Shown piece after piece: positions 27,301 to 36,301 of a stretch of 57,693 bases of DNA. The stretch is from Bacteroidales bacterium (lineage in GTDB: Bacteria; Bacteroidota; Bacteroidia; Bacteroidales; UBA7960): contig PWJZ01000076.1 of the NCBI GenBank assembly GCA_003559855.1, positions 1 to 57,693 on the forward strand. Direction: 5' to 3'. The position numbers were made by a program, and so were the translations under genes. The first letter of the stretch is position 1. Each line of letters begins with the position of its first letter. The notes under the pieces are model-generated. The model saw only the letters and a list, made by a program, of their open reading frames with translations, did no database searches and was not told the origin of the DNA.

Positions 27301-28606
27301 CAAGGTAGGTATTTACGTTGTTAAAACCATTTGCCAGGTTGAAATAATTTTCGGTACCGTAGAATATCGTGGGCTGTCCGACGGCTTTATTCCAGTTATT
27401 GTTGTCTGCTCCTGCTATAAGGGTAACGTCGTTGAGGAAAGAAGGATCATCGAAATCATATTTCTGGTAATACATAATCTTGTAGAGCTGGTTATGCAGT
27501 TCCTGCATGTTTCTTGCAGATAAACGCCCGGTGTACATATCCGGAAAATAGTCGCCGTCAACGGAAGCATAGTACAGATCTGTTACTTGCCCTGATTTAA
27601 CACCTGTAGCTGATGCGGGAAGCTTGTTATTGTCGCCGACCAGAATAACAAATGTAGGGGCAGGACTCTCGGGAGTGGCGGTATGGTATTGCGCATGAAT
27701 GAAACTTTGAATCGCGGCAGGTGTGTTGCCAATTTCATCAGTATAGGCTTCTATGACCTTAAATCCCTGGATCGTTTTCCATTCAATGAACGGTTGCAGG
27801 GTTTCTTTGAAAACGGGATGGGAAACGATCACCATTTTTAAGGGATATTTGGTCAGATCGGGATAATCATTGAAAATGTCTCTTGAATCAAAGGGATTGA
27901 TAACCCGGTTGTATACCACATCAAAATAGGGAGAATAAGTTGAAGCTTTGATATAGCCTGTAAGTTTTTCGTCGGATCCAGTATATTGTATATCTAATTC
28001 TATATTGTTGTACACTGTAATGATTCCTTCCGTGGGATTGTATTGAACCGGTGCAACAGTAAGACGTCCAAGGCGTTGACCTCTCATAACACCCAGTACT
28101 TCGACAGATGCAAGCTCCGGTTTAATAAAACCGGGTTTGCTGTAATACTCGGACTGATATCTGAATGGCACATCACCGGCGTCCTGGTCTTTACGCAGGG
28201 AGGGTTGTACCGGCATTAACGGGTTTTCAATTCCGAAATCTGAAAGACGGTATTTTTCGGTAGTATAGCTTATTACTCTTACATTGACTTCCGCACCGAA
28301 AGGAATTTCAATAAGCCTTTTGGAAGCAGGAAGACCAGGCGTACCCAAATCACCTGTGCTATAACCTCCGGGCATTATAAGTTCGGTGAATGTCCCTTCG
28401 CAGGTCTCTACGTTAATGAAATTAAGACCCTCAAATGTAAATGTAATTCGTGTTGTCTCAAAATTGTTTATTGTTACATCTGAAAGACTAACTGATGGCT
28501 CAAAATTAACAGAAGGTGGACGGGCCGATAACTGACTGAATAATAATAAAGGGAAAAAGATAACAACAGATTTATTCAAAATGGTTTTTAGTAAATTCCC
28601 TTTCAT
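24350..28606 (-). CDS. Secreted gingipain-like C25 cysteine peptidase, large paralogue with T9SS sorting domain
   Basis: 1418 residues. An N-terminal signal (about 8-28) and propeptide precede the C25 domain. His457 (NYTAHCTSTGW) and Cys490 (GNCCQSGLF) again lie 33 residues apart; Cys489 is adjacent. Long beta-sandwich regions follow. Near the C-terminus come two clear copies and one weaker copy of the same repeat domain as in the neighbouring peptidase (YDPGEYVIKDVEKG, HDPGKYVIENIQAG). It ends in a T9SS sorting domain (ISIYPNPARNKF to EGIYFIQIQTAKS). Export by T9SS and extracellular protein breakdown are inferred. The pair probably arose by duplication, with later divergence of the middle part. 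Confidence 0.92.
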   Translation of the reverse strand: MKGNLLKTILNKSVVIFFPLLLFSQLSARPPSVNFEPSVSLSDVTINNFETTRITFTFEGLNFINVETCEGTFTELIMPGGYSTGDLGTPGLPASKRLIEIPFGAEVNVRVISYTTEKYRLSDFGIENPLMPVQPSLRKDQDAGDVPFRYQSEYYSKPGFIKPELASVEVLGVMRGQRLGRLTVAPVQYNPTEGIITVYNNIELDIQYTGSDEKLTGYIKASTYSPYFDVVYNRVINPFDSRDIFNDYPDLTKYPLKMVIVSHPVFKETLQPFIEWKTIQGFKVIEAYTDEIGNTPAAIQSFIHAQYHTATPESPAPTFVILVGDNNKLPASATGVKSGQVTDLYYASVDGDYFPDMYTGRLSARNMQELHNQLYKIMYYQKYDFDDPSFLNDVTLIAGADNNNWNKAVGQPTIFYGTENYFNLANGFNNVNTYLDNYSGCYDEERISVSMINYTAHCTSTGWSDPSLTVSDIHNMTNKGKYPLAIGNCCQSGLFSHPECVGEAWLRAEERGAVAYIGSAPNTHWFEDFYWAVGAFPIQGNNNGYVPDTAETTLGAYDAPFVSDYRAIASAKFVGNLAITEAHQQGYPAHSNVQWYWEGYHTFGDPSTFIYLTEGYENTVEHMNGLPAGYDHFTVSAKPGSYVGISKNGTLHGAALVGKSGIIDIPVSPVTDSGTVTIAVTKPQYIPYIKEIPVVSQTEPYVILDYYKIDDSQGNNNNQADYGEFIKLDVSLKNIGLEYAIDIEAKITTVCGYLTIIDNQHTWGNINKNKSLMMESAFSFEVDKEIPDNHDVPFTLIITDAMNNEWESNFSIKIYSPQFTIGKFYVDDSKHGNNNEKLDPGETALIMAKHTNTGGAPAVAPVSELYAGSPYLTLVNNIIEHDTVPAGEYIEAAYTVKAHPSAPEGTTLDIVFSIKDGNLFESEQTLVIGQMPEIVIGNGNEPSGEYPFYNYYRANRSQMLYLAGELNHDKKLIHEIAFEITNASGTNNKLPNFVMRMMHTTEDKLNGFLNTGNAKMVYAADIYEMPIEEGQVSWKLQKPFEYYGENNLLVEIIWGRMTNTTQNYYEVACTQVNNEMVAYGYSNGHNIPPLIGTSDIRPNLWLTFSTEASKTNTVNFVVKNNQKNLLENVSLTIGSKTKYTNKQGNTSFSLPSGIYLYKAEKEGYVALEDDVLIKNDKTQEVLLQNETFTVTFNIVDVNKNDLNNAVIIFNDIEYDPGEYVIKDVEKGAGEYKVKKGGFFPVEGTVMVNNDTIVKVTMMKAMYTIIFQIENEEGNEINGAVITFDGVEHDPGKYVIENIQAGIYDYKVQKEGFFYTGEQVTVESDIVLKVVMKTDTYIDILVREEISIYPNPARNKFTILSDEVIKIIKLTDISGHVLKNKAVDIPNPVINVNNLPEGIYFIQIQTAKSLITKRVQIIR

Positions 28607-28993
28607 TTTGATAGTGGAAGTTTATGTTTTTTATATGCTTGAAGAAATATCTTGTTGTTTAAGCTGTAAAATATTTTAAGGTTGAAGGGTTTATTTGTTG
28701 GCTAAGTTAAAAAAAATTGCAATAGTATCTTAAAAAAACTAACAATATTTTTTTAAAAACCGGAAATTGTTGAGTTTTTAACGTCAGGCAATTATGTAAT
28801 TATTTGATAATAAAAGGTATATGTTTAAAAAAATTTACCGGAAAACAGGTTTTGATCTCAGTGGTTTAATTAACAATACCATTTTTGATGATACAAAGAG
28901 GCAAATAATTATGATAATTTTCAATTTTTGAGCCTGTTTGATCAGTTATGGTTTTTTAGTAAAAGGCAAATTGTTTTGCTTATGATTTTCGGT
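28607..28993. other. AT-rich spacer, nothing recognised
   Basis: 387 bases between two minus-strand genes. No coding frame, promoter of the TAnnTTTG type or strong inverted repeat was seen. Confidence 0.5.
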
Positions 28994-30223
28994 TTATTCG
29001 GGTCGGATGTTTTCAATCATGACGAACAGTCTTCTCAGGGGTAAAATAACTGATAGTAACCCTATTACAATAACAGTAAGGAATATATATACAAAATCAG
29101 CATATCGCATATCAACGGGGTATGCATCTATTATGTAAGTGCCTGCAGCCTGAATGGTAACAAGGTCGAAATTTATTTGCAGGAAGCAGACCAGCCATCC
29201 AAGGAACAGTCCTGTGATGGCTCCGGTGGTGCTGATCAGCATCCCTTCTGCAAAGAAAATTTTTCTGATAAGTTCTTTTCTGGCTCCCATACTCCATAAT
29301 ACAGATATATCTTTCTTTTTTTCTATTACCAGCATGGTTAGAGATCCGATCACATTAAAAGTTGCTATTATCAGGATAAAAGTCAGTATGAGAAAAATAG
29401 CAAACTTTTCGGTTCTCATAACTTTATAGAGGAATTCCTGTTGCTGCAGTCGGTTTTTGACTTCATACTTTTCACCTGCCAGATGTGTGATTTGCCGTTG
29501 AACCCTGTTTGCATTATAACCTGGTTCAACGGCCAGTGCAATTGCAGACACACGGTTATCAGATTCAAGAAGGTAATTCATCAGTTTTATAGGTGCAAAC
29601 ACGTATTCCATATCATATTCGGATTGTATTCCGAATATTCCGGAGGCGTAGTTTGAGCTTGCATTGAATGCCTGTGCCGGGTGCATGGTTACTGCGGGTC
29701 CTCTGCGCGGCACATATATTGTTAGGGGATTAAGGTAATCATGTATATTGGCATTGAGCACGTGGGCAACACCCTGACCAAGAACAAGGTATTTGCCGTC
29801 GCCATGGGTCAGGATAAACTCACCATCAATCATCATGGTATCTACGCCGGTTACTTTTGTGTAATTCTCATCAATACCACGCATACTGACAAGATGCTGA
29901 CGGTCCCTGTAAGTAAGAAGAGCAGTTTCTTCAAGTACTTTGCTGTAATGCGCAACCCCGGGAATGTTTTTAAGGTCTTCCACGGGAAACTCCTCTATAT
30001 TGAATGTTTTCCCGTGTTTTAAGGTTATTTCAATATCAGGGTTGAAAGCATTGAATAACCCCAGGATCAATTTTTCAAAACCATTAAAGACCGAAAGCAC
30101 TATTACCAGAGCCATAGTACCTACAGCAACACCCGCGATCGAAACCAACGTGATAATGTTAATGGCATTATGCGATTTTTTCGCCAGCAAATATCTTTTC
30201 GCTATGAACAGAATCAATTTCAA
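28994..30223 (-). CDS. LolC/LolE-like lipoprotein-release ABC transporter permease
   Basis: Inner-membrane permease of the MacB/FtsX superfamily, 409 residues. One N-terminal helix (about 18-45, INIITLVSIAGVAVGTMALVIVL) is followed by a periplasmic domain of about 220 residues. Three C-terminal helices follow, with the motif KKDISVLWSMGA at the cytoplasmic coupling loop. This layout fits LolC/E, which pulls lipoproteins from the inner membrane for transfer to the outer membrane. The ATPase partner (LolD) is not in the window. The T9SS lipoprotein GldK and the Ig-like lipoprotein are possible clients, by inference. Confidence 0.85.
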   Translation of the reverse strand: MKLILFIAKRYLLAKKSHNAINIITLVSIAGVAVGTMALVIVLSVFNGFEKLILGLFNAFNPDIEITLKHGKTFNIEEFPVEDLKNIPGVAHYSKVLEETALLTYRDRQHLVSMRGIDENYTKVTGVDTMMIDGEFILTHGDGKYLVLGQGVAHVLNANIHDYLNPLTIYVPRRGPAVTMHPAQAFNASSNYASGIFGIQSEYDMEYVFAPIKLMNYLLESDNRVSAIALAVEPGYNANRVQRQITHLAGEKYEVKNRLQQQEFLYKVMRTEKFAIFLILTFILIIATFNVIGSLTMLVIEKKKDISVLWSMGARKELIRKIFFAEGMLISTTGAITGLFLGWLVCFLQINFDLVTIQAAGTYIIDAYPVDMRYADFVYIFLTVIVIGLLSVILPLRRLFVMIENIRPE

Positions 30224-30352
30224 TTTTTTCTTGGTATTAAATTAGTTGTCATAAGATGTCTTTCGCAGATATTGCGCTTTGGATGATCTTATAAAAACGG
30301 AAATTTACAAAAAAATATCCAACTGAGTAAAATTGTGTAATAATGATGATTT

Positions 30353-31162
30353 TTATTTATAAGCCTTAACAATCAATCCTGTACCTTTTTTGTTTTTAAT
30401 TTTTGTGTCTGCAAAATTCAGTAATAAACAAAAAGGCATTACAATCATATAATAAAAAAACAGAAACAGCAATATCCATTTGCATTTTGCCATGAGCAAG
30501 GGATATTTTATTGATAAACGCCATGCTATGCTCCCGTATTTTCCATATGTATAATAAATATCAATGTTTTTAAACCCCGCTTCAGTAAGCTTGCTTGATA
30601 TGTCTTCCGGGGTGTATCCGTTTCTTACATGTTCGTCAACAAAAGAATTTCGGCCTTTATTGACCGGGTTGCAACCGGATGAATCCGCGGGTGTGCTGAT
30701 CAGAAGCATACCATTTTCTTTCAGGGAATCATAAAAATTGCGCAGTACAAGCTTGTCGTTTTCGATATGCTCCATTACATCTATTGATAATATCAGGTCA
30801 TATTTATTATGATTAATGTATGATGTAAGGTCTGCTACCACTGGTGAAACATTTTTAAGCCCGGTTTTATTAAAAAAAGTCTTACATTTATTTATTTCAT
30901 CACTATTAACATCAACACTGACAATATTCCATTGCGGATTTTTTTTTGCAATATAATATGAGTATTGCCCGAAACCACAGCCGGCATCAAGTATTGATAC
31001 ATTTATGCTGTTTTTATATTTTTTGCGGAATTTACGTAATTCTTTATGAATGTGCCATGTTCGAAGAAGCAAAATGTTCAGTAAGCGGTAGAAAACTTTT
31101 CTCATAAACGGTGATGAGCCGAAAAATTTTCCTAATCGCTTTTTAACCGGATCATAATGCAT
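30353..31162 (-). CDS. Class I SAM-dependent methyltransferase with C-terminal membrane segment
   Basis: 269 residues. Motif I (SILDAGCGFGQYSYYIA, about 54-70) binds SAM, and the DLILSIDVMEHIEND stretch is typical of type 11/23 methyltransferases. Near the C-terminus a hydrophobic segment (about 228-250, WILLFLFFYYMIVMPFCLLL) suggests membrane attachment, which could mean a lipid or quinone-like substrate. The substrate cannot be deduced. It starts 10 bases after rbfA ends, so they are co-transcribed. Confidence 0.82.
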   Translation of the reverse strand: MHYDPVKKRLGKFFGSSPFMRKVFYRLLNILLLRTWHIHKELRKFRKKYKNSINVSILDAGCGFGQYSYYIAKKNPQWNIVSVDVNSDEINKCKTFFNKTGLKNVSPVVADLTSYINHNKYDLILSIDVMEHIENDKLVLRNFYDSLKENGMLLISTPADSSGCNPVNKGRNSFVDEHVRNGYTPEDISSKLTEAGFKNIDIYYTYGKYGSIAWRLSIKYPLLMAKCKWILLFLFFYYMIVMPFCLLLNFADTKIKNKKGTGLIVKAYK

Positions 31163-31172
31163 ATGCGGGGTA

Positions 31173-31508
31173 TTATTTTTTCAACAGTCTTTCGATATTT
31201 TCAATGTAATCCAGGCTGTCGTCAATAAAAAATCGGAGTTCAGGTATGGCTTTAAGCTGGTTTTTTATTCTCATTGCCAGAAGCCTTCTTATCTCTTTTG
31301 CCGAAGATTCAACTATTTTAAGTATATTTTGAGGGTCTTTGCCATAAATGCTCAAATATACTTTTGCAATGGAAAGATCCCGGGTAATATTTACTTTGGT
31401 AACAGTTATCATTGCTCCGGCAAACATGGTCTGTGTGTTTCGCTGGAATATTTCACCCAGATCTTTTTGAATGAGCCTTGCTACTTTGTTTTGTCTGGTA
31501 GTTTCCAT
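31173..31508 (-). CDS. rbfA: Ribosome-binding factor A
   Basis: Small KH-fold factor for 16S rRNA maturation and 30S assembly; 111 residues. The family landmarks are RQNKVARLIQKDLGEIF at the N-terminus, the central VTKVNITRDLSIAKVYLSI, and a C-terminal RIKNQLKAIPELRFFIDDSLDY. The start is an ATG directly after a perfect -7 element, so the transcript may be nearly leaderless. It is first in a pair with a methyltransferase gene. Confidence 0.95.
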   Translation of the reverse strand: METTRQNKVARLIQKDLGEIFQRNTQTMFAGAMITVTKVNITRDLSIAKVYLSIYGKDPQNILKIVESSAKEIRRLLAMRIKNQLKAIPELRFFIDDSLDYIENIERLLKK

Positions 31509-31513
31509 ATTTG

Positions 31514-31521
31514 CAAAGATA
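31514..31521 (-). promoter_or_regulatory. -7 promoter element almost touching the rbfA start codon
   Basis: Minus-strand TATCTTTG, perfect TAnnTTTG, with only five bases between it and the rbfA ATG. Transcription would begin at or near the start codon. Confidence 0.5.
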
Positions 31522-31573
31522 TAATAAAAATGCAGAATGTTTTAACCCGATTGATTCATAAACTTTAATTGAG

Positions 31574-31658
31574 AGTAACAGGTAACGAGTAATCCCGAAG
31601 GGTCGGGATTTCGCTTTCGCTCAACGGATAACGAGTGGTGAGAGGTAATCGGTTATAA
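31574..31658. repeat. Heptamer-periodic spacer containing dispersed 55-bp hairpin element, copy 1
   Basis: AGTAACA-type heptamers (31574-31594) and ACGAGTG-type heptamers (31624-31658) flank a non-heptamer core. The core has the hairpin AATCCCGAAGGGTCGGGATT (31591-31610). Positions 31585-31639 recur in reverse orientation at 57598-57652 with one mismatch. Together with the blocks at 31698 and 31774 it fills most of the 450-base gap between rbfA and the fumarase gene, where no gene was found. Confidence 0.7.
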
Positions 31659-31697
31659 GGTGTGTTTATAGCAAATAGAAAATACGGGTATAAAATG

Positions 31698-31732
31698 TTG
31701 ACTATTGACTGTTGACTGCCGACTGGAGACTG
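31698..31732. repeat. Five TTGACTG-type heptamers in tandem
   Basis: Five consecutive 7-base units ending GACTA or GACTG. Only the first two or three bases of the unit vary. Noncoding. Confidence 0.65.
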
Positions 31733-31773
31733 CCTTTTTGGGATTTACTCACATTGTATTTGATTTTATTTTT

Positions 31774-31826
31774 GTTCGTGATCTGACTCTGCTCGGCAGG
31801 GATTTGGGATTTTGAACTTGGGATTT
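31774..31826. repeat. Dispersed 39-bp repeat, copy 1, running into GGGATTT heptamers
   Basis: 31774-31812 matches 56290-56328 at 36 of 39 positions in the same orientation, with the shared core GCTCGGCAGGGATTTGGGAT. From about 31799 the sequence continues as GGGATTT-type heptamers. Confidence 0.65.
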
Positions 31827-31958
31827 TAAGTATGTGAGTTTCAGCTGATTTTTATTATTGTACGGTTATTTTTGACTTCTTTTTTGGACAATCAATTTTT
31901 TTAATTATTTTTATCATCTTTAAGTTAAAACTATTAATAAATAAAAAAGATATTCATT

Positions 31959-33578
31959 ATGCCAACATCAGAATTTAATTACCAGGATCCCTTTCCTTTG
32001 GGGAAAGATACGACGGAATACTATTTACTTACAAAAGATCATGTTAAGGTTTCTGAATTTGATGGTCAGCGGGTATTAAAAGTTGACGGCGAGGGTCTTA
32101 CAAAGATTGCCGTGGCTGCTATGCGCGACAGTGCTTTTATGTTACGTACCGGGCATATCAGGCAGCTTGCTGCGATTCTCAAAGATCCTGATGCCAGCGA
32201 AAATGATAAGTATGTAGCTTTAACTATGTTACGTAACGCTGAGATATCGGCAAAAGGTGTATTGCCTTTTTGCCAGGATACAGGTACGGCAACGGTCATT
32301 GCTAAAAAGGGACAGCAGGTTTGGACCGGTGGAGGTGATGAAAAGGCTCTTTCTTCAGGTATTTACAAAACCTATACCGAAGAGAACCTGAGATACTCTC
32401 AAACTATTCCTCTCGACATGTATAAGGAAAAAAATTCAGGCACTAACCTTCCTGCTCAAATTGACATATATGCGACGGATGGTGATGAATACAACTTTTT
32501 ATTTATAGCCAAAGGGGGAGGGTCGGCAAATAAAACAGCTCTTTATCAGCAAACGAAAGCATTGCTCAATCCCGAAAAGCTTGAAAGCTTTTTGATAGAA
32601 AAGCTTAAGTTGCTTGGTACTGCGGCTTGTCCACCCTATCATGTGGCATTTGTTATTGGAGGAACATCGGCTGAGGCATGTCTGAAAGCTGTTAAATTAG
32701 CTTCAACAAAGTATTTGGATAATTTGCCTGACACAGGTAATGAGGGAGGTCAGGCATTTCGTGACAAGAACCTTGAGAAAAAGATCTTGGATGCTGCCTA
32801 TAAGCTTGGTATAGGTGCGCAGTTTGGGGGCAAATATTTTGCTCTTGATATCAGGATAATTCGTATGCCGCGTCATGGCGCTTCATGTCCGGTTGGCATG
32901 GGCGTTTCATGTGCCGCAGACAGAAACATTAAGGCAAAGATCAACAAGCATGGTATTTGGATCGAAAAGCTTGAGGATAACCCGGGGCGTTTTATTCCTG
33001 AAGAATATCGTAAAGCTGATGTCGGAGGTGCTGTCAATATTGATCTTAACCGTTCTATGAAAGATGTTTTGGCCGAATTGACAAAACATCCCGTCGGCAC
33101 AAGATTATCGCTTAATGGAACTATCATAGTGGGTCGTGATATTGCCCACGCCAAGCTAAAAGAACGTTTGGACAAAGGAGAGGGTCTTCCACAGTATATC
33201 AAGGATCATCCGATATATTATGCCGGGCCTGCAAAAACACCTGAAGGCATGGCTTCCGGTTCTTTCGGACCCACAACTGCCGGCAGGATGGACTCATATG
33301 TTGACCTCTTTCAGCAGCACGGCGGCAGCCTTGTAATGATAGCTAAAGGCAACAGGAGCCAGGATGTAACCGATGCTTGCAAAAAATATGGCGGCTTCTA
33401 CCTTGGCAGCATTGGAGGCCCTGCAGCTATACTCGCACAGGAGAATATCAAAAAAGTTGAACTGATCGAATACCCCGAACTGGTAATGGAAGCAATCTAC
33501 AGAATTGAAGTGGAAGATTTTCCAGCTTTTATGTTGGTCGATGATAAAGGAAATGATTTCTACAGAATGAAAGGGTGA
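31959..33578 (+). CDS. Fumarate hydratase, class I (Fe-S)
   Basis: Interconverts fumarate and malate using an oxygen-sensitive [4Fe-4S] cluster; 539 residues in one chain that joins the alpha- and beta-type domains, as in FumA/FumB. Likely cluster cysteines lie in [18 protein letters not shown] and [12 protein letters not shown]. The substrate-binding [18 protein letters not shown] and the C-terminal [16 protein letters not shown] blocks are present. In an anaerobic Bacteroidetes it would normally run toward fumarate for succinate/propionate formation, which fits the methylmalonyl-CoA epimerase gene later in the window. Confidence 0.95.
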   Translation: MPTSEFNYQDPFPLGKDTTEYYLLTKDHVKVSEFDGQRVLKVDGEGLTKIAVAAMRDSAFMLRTGHIRQLAAILKDPDASENDKYVALTMLRNAEISAKGVLPFCQDTGTATVIAKKGQQVWTGGGDEKALSSGIYKTYTEENLRYSQTIPLDMYKEKNSGTNLPAQIDIYATDGDEYNFLFIAKGGGSANKTALYQQTKALLNPEKLESFLIEKLKLLGTAACPPYHVAFVIGGTSAEACLKAVKLASTKYLDNLPDTGNEGGQAFRDKNLEKKILDAAYKLGIGAQFGGKYFALDIRIIRMPRHGASCPVGMGVSCAADRNIKAKINKHGIWIEKLEDNPGRFIPEEYRKADVGGAVNIDLNRSMKDVLAELTKHPVGTRLSLNGTIIVGRDIAHAKLKERLDKGEGLPQYIKDHPIYYAGPAKTPEGMASGSFGPTTAGRMDSYVDLFQQHGGSLVMIAKGNRSQDVTDACKKYGGFYLGSIGGPAAILAQENIKKVELIEYPELVMEAIYRIEVEDFPAFMLVDDKGNDFYRMKG

Positions 33579-33607
33579 TAGTTAAAATAACTTGTTCATT
33601 ATATAAA

Positions 33608-33671
33608 AAAATTGTTGCTTGCAGCACTCATAAACCAATCTTTATGCAATTGTACTACAAGCAACAATTTT
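33608..33671. terminator. 14-bp inverted repeat between the convergent fumarase and gldN genes
   Basis: AAAATTGTTGCTTG (33608-33621) is the exact reverse complement of 33658-33671, with a 36-base loop. Position between convergent genes suggests a shared terminator, though the loop is long. Confidence 0.5.
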
Positions 33672-33724
33672 ATTTAGTATGCTTTTACATGTCGGTCAGG
33701 TTGTGATAAAAATTAAATAACAAT

Positions 33725-34564
33725 TTAATATTCCCAAAGGTCGTGCTCAAAGTTTCTTATATTGTCTTTTAATTCTTTGGCTTCCAACAGGGCATCCAGG
33801 CCGGTATAGTATTCTTCGATGGTCCTGTCGTAAACGTTTGATTCTTTGTATATATAGCTGTTAAACATTCGTCGCAGGAACATATCGTAGAATGAAACTC
33901 TGTGTGCATCGTTATGGCGGTTAAATACTTCTTCATTAACCAGCAGGTCAAAGGTTTCGGGAAAATATATCCAGAAAATAGGTTCAAAACCTATGAATTC
34001 TCCTGTTTCAACGTCATGTCTTTCCCTTAACGGGCATATACCGATAGTCCTGACGTCCAACACCGATCTTTTGGAATCGAAGAACCAGTCTTCCTTTATA
34101 TGAAATCTTGTAACGGATGTTGGGTCGAACGGTACCGTATATGTTGTATCTCTGCCATCCTCCAGGGTCAGGGTTACTTCACGTTCGAGGTGATTAATCA
34201 CCTGTTCAGGTGTAAGGGGCTGACTGAAGTCATCAACGTGCCCGTCATATGCTGTAATTCTTCCTTCCGTTACGGCGTCGTAGAGAACCTGGGTAAGGCT
34301 TTTTCTTCTTCCTACCGGTTCGGTGGGGAAATACAATGTTTGATTTATTTTTTCACGCATATCAATTCGCTGCCATACACGTTTGGAAAACAATATATCG
34401 GCTTCCCTGACATATGGCAACGGGACAGGATCTTTATATTCAATGGCCAATTTATCATAAAACCCGTCACGTGGCGGACCTTCCATGGGTTGAGCGTTAA
34501 CCATGGGAAAGATCAATGTTAACAATAATACTCCACAGAACAATGAAAGAAATATTTTTTTCAT
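33725..34564 (-). CDS. gldN: Type IX secretion / gliding protein GldN
   Basis: Periplasmic component that forms outer-membrane-linked rings with GldK; 279 residues. The signal peptide (1-24, ending VNAQ) is followed by the family region DGFYDKLAIEYKDPVPLPYVREADI and the block FKED-like FHIKEDWFFDSKRSVLDVRTIGI. It is last in the minus-strand order porP, gldK, gldL, gldM, gldN, the standard T9SS core order. A spacer of 103 bases with a 16-bp tandem repeat separates it from gldM. Confidence 0.95.
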   Translation of the reverse strand: MKKIFLSLFCGVLLLTLIFPMVNAQPMEGPPRDGFYDKLAIEYKDPVPLPYVREADILFSKRVWQRIDMREKINQTLYFPTEPVGRRKSLTQVLYDAVTEGRITAYDGHVDDFSQPLTPEQVINHLEREVTLTLEDGRDTTYTVPFDPTSVTRFHIKEDWFFDSKRSVLDVRTIGICPLRERHDVETGEFIGFEPIFWIYFPETFDLLVNEEVFNRHNDAHRVSFYDMFLRRMFNSYIYKESNVYDRTIEEYYTGLDALLEAKELKDNIRNFEHDLWEY

Positions 34565-34604
34565 AACATAATTATTTTGTTTTCCAAATTGTGATAACCT
34601 TTAC

Positions 34605-34636
34605 TTTACTTGTTATCTTTTTTACTTGTTATCTTT
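34605..34636. repeat. 16-bp perfect tandem duplication between gldM and gldN
   Basis: TTTACTTGTTATCTTT occurs twice back to back (34605-34620 and 34621-34636) in the short gldM-gldN spacer. It may come from replication slippage. Confidence 0.7.
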
Positions 34637-34667
34637 TTTAACTATAAGTTTAAGTTATTTTTTCAAT

Positions 34668-36254
34668 TTATCTTACTCTGACGCTGATAGGTGAAAGTCT
34701 TCTGACAACTCCATCAGCAGCTGGTTCTGTTACTATATCTGTAAAAACCACCCTGGTTCCTCTTGGCAGTCTTTCGATTCTATCGATCATATCGGAGCTT
34801 AGTCTGCTTCCGGTTGCCGACCTTTCCCAGACGAGGCCGGAAATGGTTGTATACATTGTAAAAGAAGCAACCCGGAAATCCATGTCAAAGTCAAAATCAT
34901 CCGGCACAGATGCAGCTATTCTTGGGTTAATGACTATAGCCTGCCTGTCGACATCACCTTCCCGCTGTCCTGCTATAGTTGGTATTGGGTCGGGTATTGT
35001 TCTTATTCTGAATGTCGGAGTACCCATAGAACGTGTTGTACCACCAACTATTGCCGAAACATTTATTCTTGCTTCGCTTATATCTCCGGGTACCCTGACG
35101 GTGTAGGTTCCGCGTCCCCTTGGGGTTATAGATCCGCGGGGTGCAATAGATGCACGTATGTTTTCATGAGGTATCCCTGGAACCGAAATTGAAACGGGAT
35201 TGTCAACACCAGCATAAAATACGTTCATTGCATCAGCCGAAACAGTTACTGACGGTCTTTGAACCACATATTGCCCTTCAAAGGGATATTCCTGGACTAT
35301 ACCTGCAGGAGAGGTGACTTTAACGACCCCGCTATATGAGGATGTGCCTTCTCTCGTAGCCGGGAGCTGTAATTTTCCGATACCATCTTCAGTAGGTATT
35401 TCACGATCGCCTATCAAAATTGTCGGTTGTTGCCTTGAGTCGTACGCAGCAACAAACACATCTGCCTGGTATTGATCGCCCAGCATAACTATTTCGCTTT
35501 GCGGCACGACTCTTGCGCCGATTTGGTCGAACCGGAAGTCGCCCTCGGTAATAGCAGAATAAAGTATTTGTATAACATCAAATTCGGCATTACGTACTTC
35601 CGTAATCAGTCTGCTGAGATTGGTAGCTACGGCTACAGGGACGACACGATTAAACATTGCCTGTTGCCAGTTAATTTCATCGCCGCCTTCTGAATAAAAA
35701 GGTCCTTCTGTGTCAAGCCCAAGCTGTAGGAATTCTAAATGTTCGGGGTCAAGCTGATCCTTAATCTCTTTTTTATATTCTTCTAACATTGTACGAAGCT
35801 TATATGCTCTGGTACCTTCTGTTCCGTCTTCAGCAGCAGGATTGACCTTGCCTTCCCTCATCCAGAACCTGGTTGGCCTGCTGTAGTTGTCTTTATTTTG
35901 CAATTCCATCAGGTTAAGAGTGTAAGCTTTTTCTAAGTCTATACGGTCGGCTTCTGCTATCGTTTCGGCTCTGAGCCTTCGTATCGTATCTACTAATCGG
36001 TCTGAAAGTTCCTTGACATAAAAAGCCCGGTCATAATAAGGATATACCAATTCTTCGGAAATGGCTTTTTGCTTTCGGAAATCGTCATAAACCATATCAA
36101 CTTTTCGCGAAAAGTTTACATTAGTTTCAGCTAGCCCATCGTCAACATGAACAAACGAATTAAGTACCGATACGTCGACGTTGAGGGCCATTAATGTAAT
36201 AAAGACAAGGTACATTAGCTTGACCAGTTTCTGACGGTTGGTTTCTTTAGCCAT
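34668..36254 (-). CDS. gldM: Type IX secretion / gliding protein GldM
   Basis: Inner-membrane protein with a large periplasmic part that forms the T9SS motor with GldL and transmits proton-motive energy; 528 residues. A single N-terminal helix (about 9-34, LVKLMYLVFITLMALNVDVS) carries the conserved pattern of the family. Four periplasmic domains follow, including YSGVVKVTSPAG and the C-terminal region near SPISVRV. The length agrees with GldM/PorM. It lies between gldL and gldN, 47 bases after gldL. Confidence 0.95.
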   Translation of the reverse strand: MAKETNRQKLVKLMYLVFITLMALNVDVSVLNSFVHVDDGLAETNVNFSRKVDMVYDDFRKQKAISEELVYPYYDRAFYVKELSDRLVDTIRRLRAETIAEADRIDLEKAYTLNLMELQNKDNYSRPTRFWMREGKVNPAAEDGTEGTRAYKLRTMLEEYKKEIKDQLDPEHLEFLQLGLDTEGPFYSEGGDEINWQQAMFNRVVPVAVATNLSRLITEVRNAEFDVIQILYSAITEGDFRFDQIGARVVPQSEIVMLGDQYQADVFVAAYDSRQQPTILIGDREIPTEDGIGKLQLPATREGTSSYSGVVKVTSPAGIVQEYPFEGQYVVQRPSVTVSADAMNVFYAGVDNPVSISVPGIPHENIRASIAPRGSITPRGRGTYTVRVPGDISEARINVSAIVGGTTRSMGTPTFRIRTIPDPIPTIAGQREGDVDRQAIVINPRIAASVPDDFDFDMDFRVASFTMYTTISGLVWERSATGSRLSSDMIDRIERLPRGTRVVFTDIVTEPAADGVVRRLSPISVRVR

Positions 36255-36301
36255 AGGTTAGGTTTTTGGTAACTTTAAAAAAATTAAGTTTTTATATTTA
36301 T

